Shown: positions 9,050 through 19,657 of the stretch, in pieces
How the letters are laid out: each line of letters opens with the position of its first letter
Numbering within the stretch: position 1 is the stretch's first letter
Assembly: GCF_006965485.1 (NCBI RefSeq)
Contig: NZ_CP041360.1
Location: 3,693,501 to 3,757,500, forward strand
DNA length: 64,000 bases
DNA from: Spirosoma sp. KCTC 42546
GTDB taxonomy: Bacteria > Bacteroidota > Bacteroidia > Cytophagales > Spirosomataceae
Direction: 5' to 3'
The notes under the pieces: model-generated
Database searches by the model: none
What the model saw: only the letters and a program-made list of their open reading frames with translations
What the model was told of the DNA's origin: nothing
Position numbers and translations under genes: made by a program

Positions 9050-9137
9050 AGTTGTGTATACGGGAAGAGAGGATGGCCCAACCAGCTCCAAATTGTAGTG
9101 GTTAGTAAGTTTTTATAACTACCGAGTCAATTTATTG

Positions 9138-10346
9138 TCAGATGCTCGTGTTTTTCCAGTAATCAGGGAGTATGATTTTATCTTCGGTTGGATCTTTAGT
9201 TTTACTACTAAACAAATCGGAAATTCGTTTGACCAACCGGCTGGAAATGAGCCTAATTCCTGCGTAAAATAAAGAGATGCCGAATTTGGTTTTTGGATGT
9301 GCTGCCCAGGGTACGCCCGGAGGCAACTTCTGCACCTGATTGACATAGGGACGCAGGAGGCTTTCATAGGCAGCAAACGCTTGCCTGTAATCGGCGTTTC
9401 TTGCTAATTCACCGGCAAGCACATAAGCTCCTACAATGGCAAGACTGGTTCCCATTCCACTAAGGGGAGAAGGGCAAAAGGCGGCATCTCCCACCATGGC
9501 ACATCGACCCTCCGACCATCGAGGGGCCATCACCTGACTGATGCCATCAAAATAAATATCCTGGTTGGCATCGAGTTCGGCTAGAATTCGGGGTGCCTCC
9601 CAGCCTGCATCGGCAAACTTCTTTTTTAGAATTTCCTTCTGCTCAGAAACTGGCAATCGTTCGTATCCTTTCGGGTCTGACAAAAATGAAAAGGAAACCC
9701 GGGTTGTGCCTTCGTTGTCTGGCCGAATGAAGATTACCCGTGAACCTGGTGCGTTGTACCAACGTGCCCAGTTCGTATCGGTTGCTGAGCGTGGAATGGT
9801 AAAATACGAAATGTAAAGACCTAACGGCCGAATAGTGGGTTCATCCCCAAAGAGTAACGTACGCGTTTTTGAACGGATGCCGTCTGCACAAATGACAAGG
9901 TCAAACTGCTGTTCAATACCGTTCTGAAATGCTACAGTAACGCCAGTTTTTCCTTCCGTCAACTGAACGATCTGTGTGCCAAATATATACTCGACCTTAT
10001 CTTTCGTCAGGTCGAAAAGCAGTTTAGCCAGATCTCCCCGAAGAATCTCCAGTTCACGAGTTCCTACAGTTGATTCACCTTTCGGGAGTTCGGCTTTACT
10101 AATGTTGTGTTCATCTACGAAACATACGCCTAACTCACCTGTGTTTGCCGCACGAATGTCGTCTTCGATACCCATCAATTGGACAATTTTTTGGGCGGCC
10201 CCGGTTATGTCAATATTCTGGCCACCCAGTCTGAGTGAGTCTGCCCGTTCCACTATGGTGGTTTGAAAGCCAAAACGAGTAAGCCAGAAGGCCAGGGTGG
10301 GGCCGGCAATACTTGCCCCGGAAATAAGCACTGTTGTTGGCTTCAT
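9138..10346 (-). CDS. FAD-dependent monooxygenase (PHBH/TetX-like group A)
   Basis: A 402-residue protein with the three group A flavoprotein motifs: an N-terminal dinucleotide loop in the variant form ISGASIAGP (8-16) with the ribose-binding acid in IVERAD (Glu33), the DG motif CADGIRSKTR near residue 160, and the GD motif GDAAFCPSPLSGMG near residue 285. Length and motif order match TetX-like and 4-hydroxybenzoate-hydroxylase-like enzymes. The substrate is unknown; proteins of this type can hydroxylate aromatics or drugs, but that cannot be inferred here. Confidence 0.88.
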   Translation of the reverse strand: MKPTTVLISGASIAGPTLAFWLTRFGFQTTIVERADSLRLGGQNIDITGAAQKIVQLMGIEDDIRAANTGELGVCFVDEHNISKAELPKGESTVGTRELEILRGDLAKLLFDLTKDKVEYIFGTQIVQLTEGKTGVTVAFQNGIEQQFDLVICADGIRSKTRTLLFGDEPTIRPLGLYISYFTIPRSATDTNWARWYNAPGSRVIFIRPDNEGTTRVSFSFLSDPKGYERLPVSEQKEILKKKFADAGWEAPRILAELDANQDIYFDGISQVMAPRWSEGRCAMVGDAAFCPSPLSGMGTSLAIVGAYVLAGELARNADYRQAFAAYESLLRPYVNQVQKLPPGVPWAAHPKTKFGISLFYAGIRLISSRLVKRISDLFSSKTKDPTEDKIILPDYWKNTSI

Positions 10347-10418
10347 GTCGTGTTAGGTACCAGACAATGAGTTACTAACTTTCGCCCTTGGGCAGTCCGT
10401 TGAACTCAATAGGGTTGT

Positions 10419-11405
10419 CTATTGGGCAAATGTACCGAATGATACACCGATTTTAATACCACCCCAACGGTGGGGCTTGCCCGTTTCAAACTCTCGGGTC
10501 AGCAAGGACTGATAATATTCCAGATACAGTTTTTTGTACCGGAGCACAGCTCCATAGTTCGCCTGAAAGGTAGTGCGCGCCAGTTGGTCGGCGGGAATCA
10601 CGTACGGGCTGGTGCGGTTAAACAGGCCGCCTTGCAGAGTGGCATCGTAGCCGACTAAACTGACCAGCGGCTGTGCGTACACATACAATTGCAGCGGTAA
10701 CCGCCTTTGGGTCGAGGTAGTACCAAACGGCGAATCGAACCGACCTGCCATCACCACAAACCCCGTTTGCAACCGATCCGCGAAGGTGCCCACCTGTGCC
10801 TGCGCATTAGCGCTGACCGACAGCGCATTCCGATAGGCATAGAGTTGTTTCTCGTAATTGAGGTTGTAATTCAGAATCACGTCGTTGCGAATCTGATGCT
10901 GCCAGCCGTGGGGTTCAACACCATTTATGAGTCGATGAATAGCCGCCTGCATTTCGCCCCCAAAAGCAACAGATCCAATCATTCCGGTGCTCAACACCGA
11001 CGATACTCTAACCCGGCGCAACGTATCAGTTGCTATACTGAACGTTTTGAGCAGAATACAGCCCGCAAAAGGACGGTCGCCAACCAAGATGGCGTCGCTT
11101 TGGATTGTAGTGGGTGTAAAGCCGAAATGTTCGAGCGCCAGCCCATACTGAATATGGCTAGCTCTGGCTTTAATGAGCAGCTTCGTAAGGGGATTTTTAC
11201 GGAGCGCCGGATTGACGACTTCAAAATTGTAGCCCTGTGTATAGTAATAGTCAGTGGTCGTGAAATAATCGTTGTCGTAATGTAGCCGGAAGTAGTTATC
11301 GGAGCCCATTTGCCGAAACGACGCCGTATTGTCGATGCGTTGTGCTAAACCTACCAGGGGAATCAACCACCCCAACACGACCAAAATAATTTTAATTGTT
11401 TGCAT
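10419..11405 (-). CDS. LpxR-like outer-membrane lipid A deacylase
   Basis: A 328-residue protein with a signal peptide ending near GLAQ (20-21) and alternating beta-strand character throughout. It carries the LpxR (DUF2219) features: an N-D pair after the first strand (HYDNDYFTTTDYYYTQGYN, 42-60), GDRPFAG (109-115, matching the family DRPYAG), a GGEMQAAIHRLING segment (149-162), GWQHQIRND, and strand-like repeats to the end. LpxR removes the 3'-acyloxyacyl chain of lipid A at the outer membrane. Activity is not proven here because the catalytic residues are assigned only by motif. Confidence 0.75.
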   Translation of the reverse strand: MQTIKIILVVLGWLIPLVGLAQRIDNTASFRQMGSDNYFRLHYDNDYFTTTDYYYTQGYNFEVVNPALRKNPLTKLLIKARASHIQYGLALEHFGFTPTTIQSDAILVGDRPFAGCILLKTFSIATDTLRRVRVSSVLSTGMIGSVAFGGEMQAAIHRLINGVEPHGWQHQIRNDVILNYNLNYEKQLYAYRNALSVSANAQAQVGTFADRLQTGFVVMAGRFDSPFGTTSTQRRLPLQLYVYAQPLVSLVGYDATLQGGLFNRTSPYVIPADQLARTTFQANYGAVLRYKKLYLEYYQSLLTREFETGKPHRWGGIKIGVSFGTFAQ

Positions 11406-11533
11406 GGTAAGCTATCTACGCCTACACGGGGGCAGCGGATTGATTAGCTTAACTAATTAATGGATAGGTATACTGAGAGAAAAAATTCGTTTATTGTCCT
11501 GGGAAGACACAGTTACATCAACTCGATCAAACT

Positions 11534-11716
11534 ATGAAAAAATTAACGCTCTCTCTGGCTTGCTTTTTTTTACTAACCGTAGTTGCATTTGCTCAGGCAC
11601 ACCGAGATACCGGAAGTGGAAATTCATCTGGAATTGACTTCCTGTCTGTAGGTATAGGTATAGTTATTGGAGTCATCATTGGCTATTTGATTGGCTCCCG
11701 CGCCAGAAAGGTATAA
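11534..11716 (+). CDS. Small membrane protein of unknown function
   Basis: A 60-residue protein with an N-terminal signal-like segment (MKKLTLSLACFFLLTVVAFA), a short polar linker (HRDTGSGNSSG) and one Gly-rich transmembrane helix (VGIGIVIGVIIGYLIG), ending in a basic GSRARKV. The GxxxG-like spacing suggests helix packing. The stop codon directly abuts that of the convergent protease gene. It is short, but the export signal and clean start make it a credible gene. Confidence 0.6.
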   Translation: MKKLTLSLACFFLLTVVAFAQAHRDTGSGNSSGIDFLSVGIGIVIGVIIGYLIGSRARKV

Positions 11717-13156
11717 TCAGTTTATATGGTTCATGCCTACCAATAGCGGTACAATACGGCCCCGATTTTGATTCGTCAGGAAAAATCCCATTTTCTTCTC
11801 TTTGTAATTAACTTGTTGATAAGGAGTTAAGGCGCTCCCAAAAGCCGCCAGAACACGGCTGGAGAAGGATCCTTTTTGTTCGTTTATTTTTTTGACATAG
11901 TCATCTATGTTGATCGCTGTTTCCGAGAACAGAAACAGCCAATATTCCAGACCTGTACTCCCTTCAAGCCTTAGCAGCTTGTCTTTTGGTAAATCCATCC
12001 GGGTATCGCGACCGATAAGCGGACTAAAGCCATCTTCAGGAAAGAGCCTGGTAGTTACACTATCGGTTGCATTGGCCGTAATCAGATAGAGGTACGTTTG
12101 CTTCGATACGGCAACACTGAATATAAACGGCGTACCTGTTCGCTGAGGTCTTATAACCGAGTAAGCTGCCAGTTCTGTACCCGCTTTTGTTCGCTCAACA
12201 GCTTCTTCGGTACCGGTCACGAACGTAGCCAGCGAAATGGTTAAATCGGCCGAGAGAATGATGTTTGATTTGTCGCCAGCGGGTTGTAGGTAAGCCTGAT
12301 AGCCATATTTGGCATATTGATTAAAGTCAGCATAGGTAATCCAGAAATAGCCTTTATCTCCCCAGGTACTTCCCCAGCTATTGACCAGTTTAAACGCCCC
12401 CTTACCAAACATGGTATCGTCGTAACCAACTATGCACATGGCATGGCCAATGCTTAGTGACGTTGATAATTCGGGTTGCCAGCGCGTAAAATTAGCTCGT
12501 GCGTTCCCCGAATGTACCCAGGGTAAAAAGGTCTTTGTTCGTGACCCAAGCGTATTACGGAGAGACAGGTTATTCATCGAAGGAGTCGTTTGCATGCCGA
12601 CGACAACCGGTGAAAGCTCCGACAGTGCTTTTTTGGTAGCTAATGTCTTCGCTTGTTGTTCATCCGACAACCCGAACAGCTTCACGTAATCCAGTATTCT
12701 GGAGTCTGGGTTAACCTTCATGGCAGTTGGTTGCTGGCAGTTCGGAAAAGGAGCCTCCGACAGTAAGGGTAGGCCGTTTTGTTTAATATACTCCAGGGCG
12801 TCACCAATATCGAGTCCTCCTGTGCAATCGGTATCACCTGCGTCTTTGACGTTGTTGTAGAGATAAGAGGGAGAAAACCGGAGTGCATCAATCGCCTTTT
12901 TGTCGGTTAGTCCCCTCTTTTGAGCTTCTAACAGGGTACGCATGTAGTAGCCTACTGATACGGCTACGCAAGTTCCATTCTCTCCCTGATTAATAACCGA
13001 GGGAACATACGCAGACAAATCGACCCGGGGCGGTAGTTTGTTAATTGCCTGGCCAGAGCGCTTCTGAAGTAAATTCTGGTACTTGGTATCGTCGTTATGC
13101 AGCCCCTGTCCATACAGCCAGGATGGTAAGAGCAAGAACAGAAAAATTGATTTCAT
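11717..13156 (-). CDS. Secreted papain-like (C1 family) cysteine protease with DUF4384-like tail
   Basis: A 479-residue protein with a signal peptide (cleavage near residue 16). The catalytic core is intact: oxyanion Gln57 and nucleophile Cys63 in NQGENGTCVAVS, His238 in SIGHAMCIVGYDD, and Asn259 in KLVNSWGSTWGDKGY. There is no obvious long propeptide. Residues ~305-479 form a second domain with TYLYLITANATDSVTTRLFP and a LPKDKLLRLEG segment, resembling DUF4384, which often accompanies bacterial caspase-like proteins. It follows the caspase-like gene by 20 bases on the same strand, so the two are probably one operon. Confidence 0.85.
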   Translation of the reverse strand: MKSIFLFLLLPSWLYGQGLHNDDTKYQNLLQKRSGQAINKLPPRVDLSAYVPSVINQGENGTCVAVSVGYYMRTLLEAQKRGLTDKKAIDALRFSPSYLYNNVKDAGDTDCTGGLDIGDALEYIKQNGLPLLSEAPFPNCQQPTAMKVNPDSRILDYVKLFGLSDEQQAKTLATKKALSELSPVVVGMQTTPSMNNLSLRNTLGSRTKTFLPWVHSGNARANFTRWQPELSTSLSIGHAMCIVGYDDTMFGKGAFKLVNSWGSTWGDKGYFWITYADFNQYAKYGYQAYLQPAGDKSNIILSADLTISLATFVTGTEEAVERTKAGTELAAYSVIRPQRTGTPFIFSVAVSKQTYLYLITANATDSVTTRLFPEDGFSPLIGRDTRMDLPKDKLLRLEGSTGLEYWLFLFSETAINIDDYVKKINEQKGSFSSRVLAAFGSALTPYQQVNYKEKKMGFFLTNQNRGRIVPLLVGMNHIN

Positions 13157-13176
13157 CGGTGCAGGTTTAGACGTGA

Positions 13177-14385
13177 CTATCTTATATACTCTTCACGAAT
13201 TGTCAAGCTTTTAATCGGCTTCGGCACCGATGGATCGACCTCTTTAGTCGTTATGGAAATCGTTTTCAATATGCCTATAAGTTCAATCGATTTACCATTC
13301 TCAACGTAACTCAGGGGCTTATTTAGCTGATCCAGATATTCGTTCAGGGTGCATTTTTTATGGAGTCTTTCCTCTTCCTTCCATATAAAACTATCATCAG
13401 GCAGAAAGAATCGACCGACTTCTACCATAGCATCAACCTGACTCAGCCCCAGGAGTTGCTCACGAATCGGGATTCGTTGGATTGAATCCCGATTCGTTGC
13501 CATAGCATTCAGCAGGCTATTGAGCGTTTCGTTGGACATTGGATCGATCGACGCCCGCTGTACAATGGGTAGAATAGTGGTACGGCACGATTTTATTTCC
13601 AGTACGGGGGCCTGATTAAATGGTTTTCCAGCTAAACCAACATGCACATAGCTTTCTGTACGGGTGATCAACCGCTGAAACGAAACCGTTGCCATTTCTG
13701 CTGGCTTATTGGTTAATAACAGTTCCTGGAAGGCGCTATTTAATGATTTTGTGAAAACTGACCCATCGTCGTCCATCCAGGATGGAACCAGAGGTAACGA
13801 ACTGCCCATTTTCACCAGGCCACAGTTATTCAGAAATAATTGTTGAATAATCTGCTTTCTGGGGTCCCGTTTGTCTAAACCAATAGTACTCTGAATATTA
13901 TCTTTTATCACGAATTGAGCACTGCAATCAGCAATCAGCAGGCGTAGATGTACATTCTTTGCTAACAGCCACTTTTGTACTTCGCTAACTGATAAACCTT
14001 CTACAGCCGCGTCCTTTAGTTTCCAATTGGCGAAATTACCCGTGTTTTGGGGCGACATAATTCCAAACCCCGAATAATACAGGATAATAATGTCTTTGGC
14101 ACCCGTCTTGAGCGACGAAATGGTTTTATTGAGTGCGGCACGGGTGAAATCTTTCTTCGACAGGTAGGTTAGTTTCATTGGATATCCCAATCCCCATTCT
14201 ACTGTTTTGGTGATCTGGTTCATGAGTTCTTCGTTGCGAAGGTTTATCAGACCAAGATTACGATCTTCCTGCTCGAGCATGTAAATTACGTGCAGTCTGG
14301 GCGGAGAGGAAGGCTTAGTAGACTTCTGAGCAGAAACTGAGCGACCATAAAAAAATAAAAGTACAAGCAGGAGACTACTTTTCAT
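13177..14385 (-). CDS. Secreted caspase-like (C14) protein with altered catalytic His
   Basis: A 402-residue protein with a signal peptide (MKSSLLLVLLFFYGRSVSAQ). The caspase fold order is visible: beta-strand LHVIYMLEQEDRNL, then DIIILYYSGFG (98-108) at the YSGHG position, then LLIADCSAQ (149-157) at the DCC/DxC position with Cys154, then a VKMGSSLPLVPSWMDDDGSVFTK region in the usual ASS...GSxFT place, given here as VKMGSS and DDDGSVFTKSL. The catalytic His of YSGHG is Phe107, so the protease is probably inactive or uses other chemistry. It is the first gene of an apparent pair with the papain-like protease. Confidence 0.65.
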   Translation of the reverse strand: MKSSLLLVLLFFYGRSVSAQKSTKPSSPPRLHVIYMLEQEDRNLGLINLRNEELMNQITKTVEWGLGYPMKLTYLSKKDFTRAALNKTISSLKTGAKDIIILYYSGFGIMSPQNTGNFANWKLKDAAVEGLSVSEVQKWLLAKNVHLRLLIADCSAQFVIKDNIQSTIGLDKRDPRKQIIQQLFLNNCGLVKMGSSLPLVPSWMDDDGSVFTKSLNSAFQELLLTNKPAEMATVSFQRLITRTESYVHVGLAGKPFNQAPVLEIKSCRTTILPIVQRASIDPMSNETLNSLLNAMATNRDSIQRIPIREQLLGLSQVDAMVEVGRFFLPDDSFIWKEEERLHKKCTLNEYLDQLNKPLSYVENGKSIELIGILKTISITTKEVDPSVPKPIKSLTIREEYIR

Positions 14386-14461
14386 GGATCTGGTTGATTT
14401 TCAGTAAAAATAGCCGAAACTTGCTTCGCTTAACTTTATAAAGCAGCATTCCTTCGCGGGT

Positions 14462-16456
14462 ATGAAGTCCATCAAATTCCTTGTCTTTATCTGGTTGTGG
14501 TGTCAGGGAGCCTTTGCCCAGCAAAGTCTATCCGACAGTCTTACAAAGCGACTTTCTGAGCCTCTTGCCGACACTACCCGTGTACTGATACTCGATCAAC
14601 TAGGTCGTTCATTAATGTATTCGAAACCGTTTGAGGCTATTCAGCTAGCTCAGGACGGGCTTATTATATCCCGAAAAATTGGGTTTAAGCGAGGAGAGGC
14701 TCGTATCCTGAATCGAATCGGAGCTATTTTACGAATTACTGGCAACTATGCGAAAGCGCTTGAAGCCCATCTGGAGTCCGTCCAGGTTGCCGAAGCAATC
14801 AACGATATTGACGCTCTGGCCCGAACGTATAATAACATCGGTATTTTATATTCTGAACGAAAGGATTCGCGCAAAGCCATTGACTACTTTAAAAAGACGC
14901 GTGCACTTGCCGAGCAACTGGGCAATACAGATTTGACGCGCACAGCGCTGTCGAACATTGGTGCTGACTATGCCTTCCTGAATCGGTTGGATTCGGCTCT
15001 TGTTTACACGCGGGCCGCCTACGAACTGACGCTTCGACTCAACACAAGTGATGCTCAGATTGAGCTGATTAATCTGGGCAATATTTACAAGAGGATGGGG
15101 AAAAACGCACTGGCGCTGACCTACTACAAAAAAAGTATCCCTACGTCTGTTGCCGTCAGAAATGACCGCACGCTCAGTTTGACCTATCTCGAAATGGCGG
15201 AGGTCTTTCGAAAACTCAATCAGCCAGATTCTGCAATTGGCTACGCAAAACAGTCATTACAACTAGCGCAGGCAGCCAATACACCGGTCAATATTCTCAA
15301 TGCGGGCAAACTACTGTCAGAACTGTATGAGACCGCCAATCCGCAACAGGCGTTAGTTTACTTCAAACTGGCCTCCGTGGCTAAAGACAGTTTAGAGAGC
15401 GCAGAAAAGGTCAGGAATTTTCAGAACATTGAGTTTACTGAAAAACTCAGGCAACAGGATTTATTACAGGCACAGGAGGCTTATCGAAGCAGGATCATAA
15501 CTTATGTGTTGCTGGGCATTATATCGGTATTTATAGTCATTGCTTTGTTGCTATACCGGACTAATCGCCATAAACAAAAAGCCAATGTGCTGCTTCAGTA
15601 CCAGCGCGACGAAATCAATCTGCAACGGGATAAAGCAGAACAAGCGCTTACAGAATTAAAAGCCACCCAAGCCCAGCTTGTCCAGAAAGAGAAATTAGCC
15701 AGTCTGGGTGAATTGACGGCTGGCATTGCCCACGAGATACAGAACCCCCTGAACTTCGTCAACAATTTTTCGGAGGTCAGCACCGAATTAGTGAATGAAC
15801 TCAGGGAAGAAATTCTGGCCGGACGAACCGATGATGCACTGGATATCAGCGACGATTTAACCCAAAATCTCCAGAAGATTACGCATCATGGCAAACGGGC
15901 TGGAGCCATTGTTAAAAGCATGTTGGAGCATAGCCGGGCTTCCACAGGTGAGCGAACTTCTACGAATATCAACGACCTCGCCGAGGAATATCTAAGGCTG
16001 GCCTATCAGGGGCAGCGGGCCAAAAACAAGGGTTTTACCTGTGAGCTGGTAACAAATTTAGATCCTACCTTAGGTAAGGTTGATATTGTGGCCCAGGATA
16101 TGGGCCGAGTACTCCTGAATCTGTATAACAATGCCTTTTATTCCGTTCAGGATCAGGCTAAGCAAAGGGGAGAAGCGAGCGCCTATTATCCAAGAGTCAC
16201 CGTTAGTACTCGCTTTCGAAATGGGCAGGTTGAAATTCGAACGGCAGACAACGGTATGGGCATTCCCGAAAGCATACTACAGAAAATATTTCACCCATTT
16301 TTTACGACAAAGCCTACAGGCGAGGGCACTGGGTTAGGGTTGAGTTTGAGCTACGACATTGTCACCAAGGGACATGGTGGCGAGATGAGTGTAGCGAGTC
16401 GTGAAGGCGAAGGTGCTGAGTTTCTTATTAGGTTGCCGATCAATCATCCCCTTTAA
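14462..16456 (+). CDS. TPR-containing sensor histidine kinase
   Basis: A 664-residue protein: signal peptide (to about residue 19), a periplasmic TPR array over roughly residues 40-320, one transmembrane helix (IITYVLLGIISVFIVIALLLY cut: YVLLGIISVFIVIALLLY, ~346-365), a coiled coil, then a HisKA-type box LTAGIAHEIQNPLNF with His424, an N box NLYNNAFYS, and G boxes DNGMGIPE and GEGTGLGLSLS. This is the common Bacteroidota layout for kinases sensing protein partners. No response regulator is adjacent, so it is an orphan kinase here. It diverges from the caspase-like/protease pair, with a 76-base shared intergenic region. Confidence 0.9.
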   Translation: MKSIKFLVFIWLWCQGAFAQQSLSDSLTKRLSEPLADTTRVLILDQLGRSLMYSKPFEAIQLAQDGLIISRKIGFKRGEARILNRIGAILRITGNYAKALEAHLESVQVAEAINDIDALARTYNNIGILYSERKDSRKAIDYFKKTRALAEQLGNTDLTRTALSNIGADYAFLNRLDSALVYTRAAYELTLRLNTSDAQIELINLGNIYKRMGKNALALTYYKKSIPTSVAVRNDRTLSLTYLEMAEVFRKLNQPDSAIGYAKQSLQLAQAANTPVNILNAGKLLSELYETANPQQALVYFKLASVAKDSLESAEKVRNFQNIEFTEKLRQQDLLQAQEAYRSRIITYVLLGIISVFIVIALLLYRTNRHKQKANVLLQYQRDEINLQRDKAEQALTELKATQAQLVQKEKLASLGELTAGIAHEIQNPLNFVNNFSEVSTELVNELREEILAGRTDDALDISDDLTQNLQKITHHGKRAGAIVKSMLEHSRASTGERTSTNINDLAEEYLRLAYQGQRAKNKGFTCELVTNLDPTLGKVDIVAQDMGRVLLNLYNNAFYSVQDQAKQRGEASAYYPRVTVSTRFRNGQVEIRTADNGMGIPESILQKIFHPFFTTKPTGEGTGLGLSLSYDIVTKGHGGEMSVASREGEGAEFLIRLPINHPL

Positions 16457-16496
16457 ACTCAAGGCAGCTATGAACGTGAACTAGGCTACTGGAACT

Positions 16497-16529
16497 AAAA
16501 AGGTGGCCCGTTGCCAGACCACCTTTTTT
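16497..16529. terminator. Terminator between convergent histidine kinase and katG genes
   Basis: A 10-bp stem, aaaaaggtgg (16497-16506) with ccaccttttt (16519-16528), with a 12-nt loop and a run of six T on the plus strand and five A (T on the minus strand) at the other side. It can end transcription in both directions. Confidence 0.8.
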
Positions 16530-16561
16530 CACTAGAATTCAAATAACCATTGCTTTCGCAA

Positions 16562-18844
<2,283 letters not shown>

Positions 18845-18861
18845 TTAATTGTTTAACGAGC

Positions 18862-18869
18862 CAAATCTA
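18862..18869 (-). promoter_or_regulatory. katG promoter -7 element (TAnnTTTG)
   Basis: On the minus strand this reads TAGATTTG, matching the Bacteroidota -7 consensus TAnnTTTG, 29 bases before the katG ATG. There is no TTG at the -33 position; that region is instead occupied by the proximal OxyR-like palindrome, as expected for an activator-dependent promoter. Confidence 0.6.
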
Positions 18870-18883
18870 GACTAATCTTTGCT

Positions 18884-18928
18884 ATAGTTTTCATCTATTG
18901 TTTTTATCTACCTATAGATAAAATCTAT
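18884..18928. promoter_or_regulatory. Tandem OxyR-type operator upstream of katG
   Basis: Two 15-bp palindromes, ATAGTTTTCATCTAT (18884-18898) and ATAGATAAAATCTAT (18914-18928), each fit the OxyR half-operator ATAGnTnnnAnCTAT at every fixed position. Their starts are 30 bp apart, about three helical turns, rather than the 22 bp of the classic 37-bp site. The pair lies 52-96 bases upstream of the katG start and next to its -7 box. Confidence 0.75.
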
Positions 18929-18984
18929 TTACTGGTAAAAGTATGCCAGCCAAGGAAGCGTGGTATAAATGGTAAAATACGGCC

Positions 18985-19608
18985 TTAGTCCAGATCGACT
19001 ACCAGTTCATTCAATCGGGCCAGCCAGACCGTACGGTACCCGCAGGTGGGATCTTCTGTAACGTGCTCGACAACGGTAAAGCCTTGTTCCTGAAGAAGGG
19101 CTTGGTAGTCAGCAGAATCTAAGCTGGCGTGGTAAAGCGGCTCCCCCTGATAGTTGCCAATTGCTTCGCCGTAGGCAGGACCACTTGTAAAGAGTAAGGC
19201 TGCACCCTGGGAAGCGTACGTTCGAAAAACGGGGAACATGCAATGCTGGTCAGCATGGGTAAGGTGAAAGAAACTGTCCCATGCTAAAATGCCCTGAAAT
19301 TTCTTCTTAATAACAACGGTTCGCATGTCAGCTACTATCCAGTTTTGCTCAGGAAAGCGGTTCCTGCATAGGTCAATGAACGTGGGGGAAGTATCAACGC
19401 CAGTTACCGAGCAACCTTGCTCAAGTAAGTATTTTGCAATCGGCTCGCCCATACCGCATCCTAAATCAAGAATTGAAGCACCGGGTGGGTTGAGCGCAAG
19501 AAAACGATCAAGCCACGCTTTCTCAAACAGGCTACGACTTCGCTCCTTATTCCATTGCAAGGCATTCCGTTGATATAAACTACTGATCCGTTCGGCGTCT
19601 GATTGCAT
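18985..19608 (-). CDS. Class I SAM-dependent methyltransferase
   Basis: A 207-residue protein with motif I ILDLGCGMGEP (46-56), an acidic end of strand 2 (SVTGVDTSPTF), and motif II-like NWIVADMRTV. It is about the usual length of a single-domain Methyltransf_11/25 enzyme. The substrate cannot be assigned. It is on the same strand as katG but separated from it by the OxyR-type operator, so it is probably a separate unit. Confidence 0.88.
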   Translation of the reverse strand: MQSDAERISSLYQRNALQWNKERSRSLFEKAWLDRFLALNPPGASILDLGCGMGEPIAKYLLEQGCSVTGVDTSPTFIDLCRNRFPEQNWIVADMRTVVIKKKFQGILAWDSFFHLTHADQHCMFPVFRTYASQGAALLFTSGPAYGEAIGNYQGEPLYHASLDSADYQALLQEQGFTVVEHVTEDPTCGYRTVWLARLNELVVDLD

Positions 19609-19657
19609 GGGTATAAAAATACGGTTAGGGTTTCATCAGATTGACCGGGTTGTTGAC

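Noticed and set aside
10707..11285. 192-codon open frame on the plus strand within the LpxR-like gene
   Set aside because: It is a shadow of the minus-strand gene, with basic, Arg/His-rich low-quality sequence typical of such frames.
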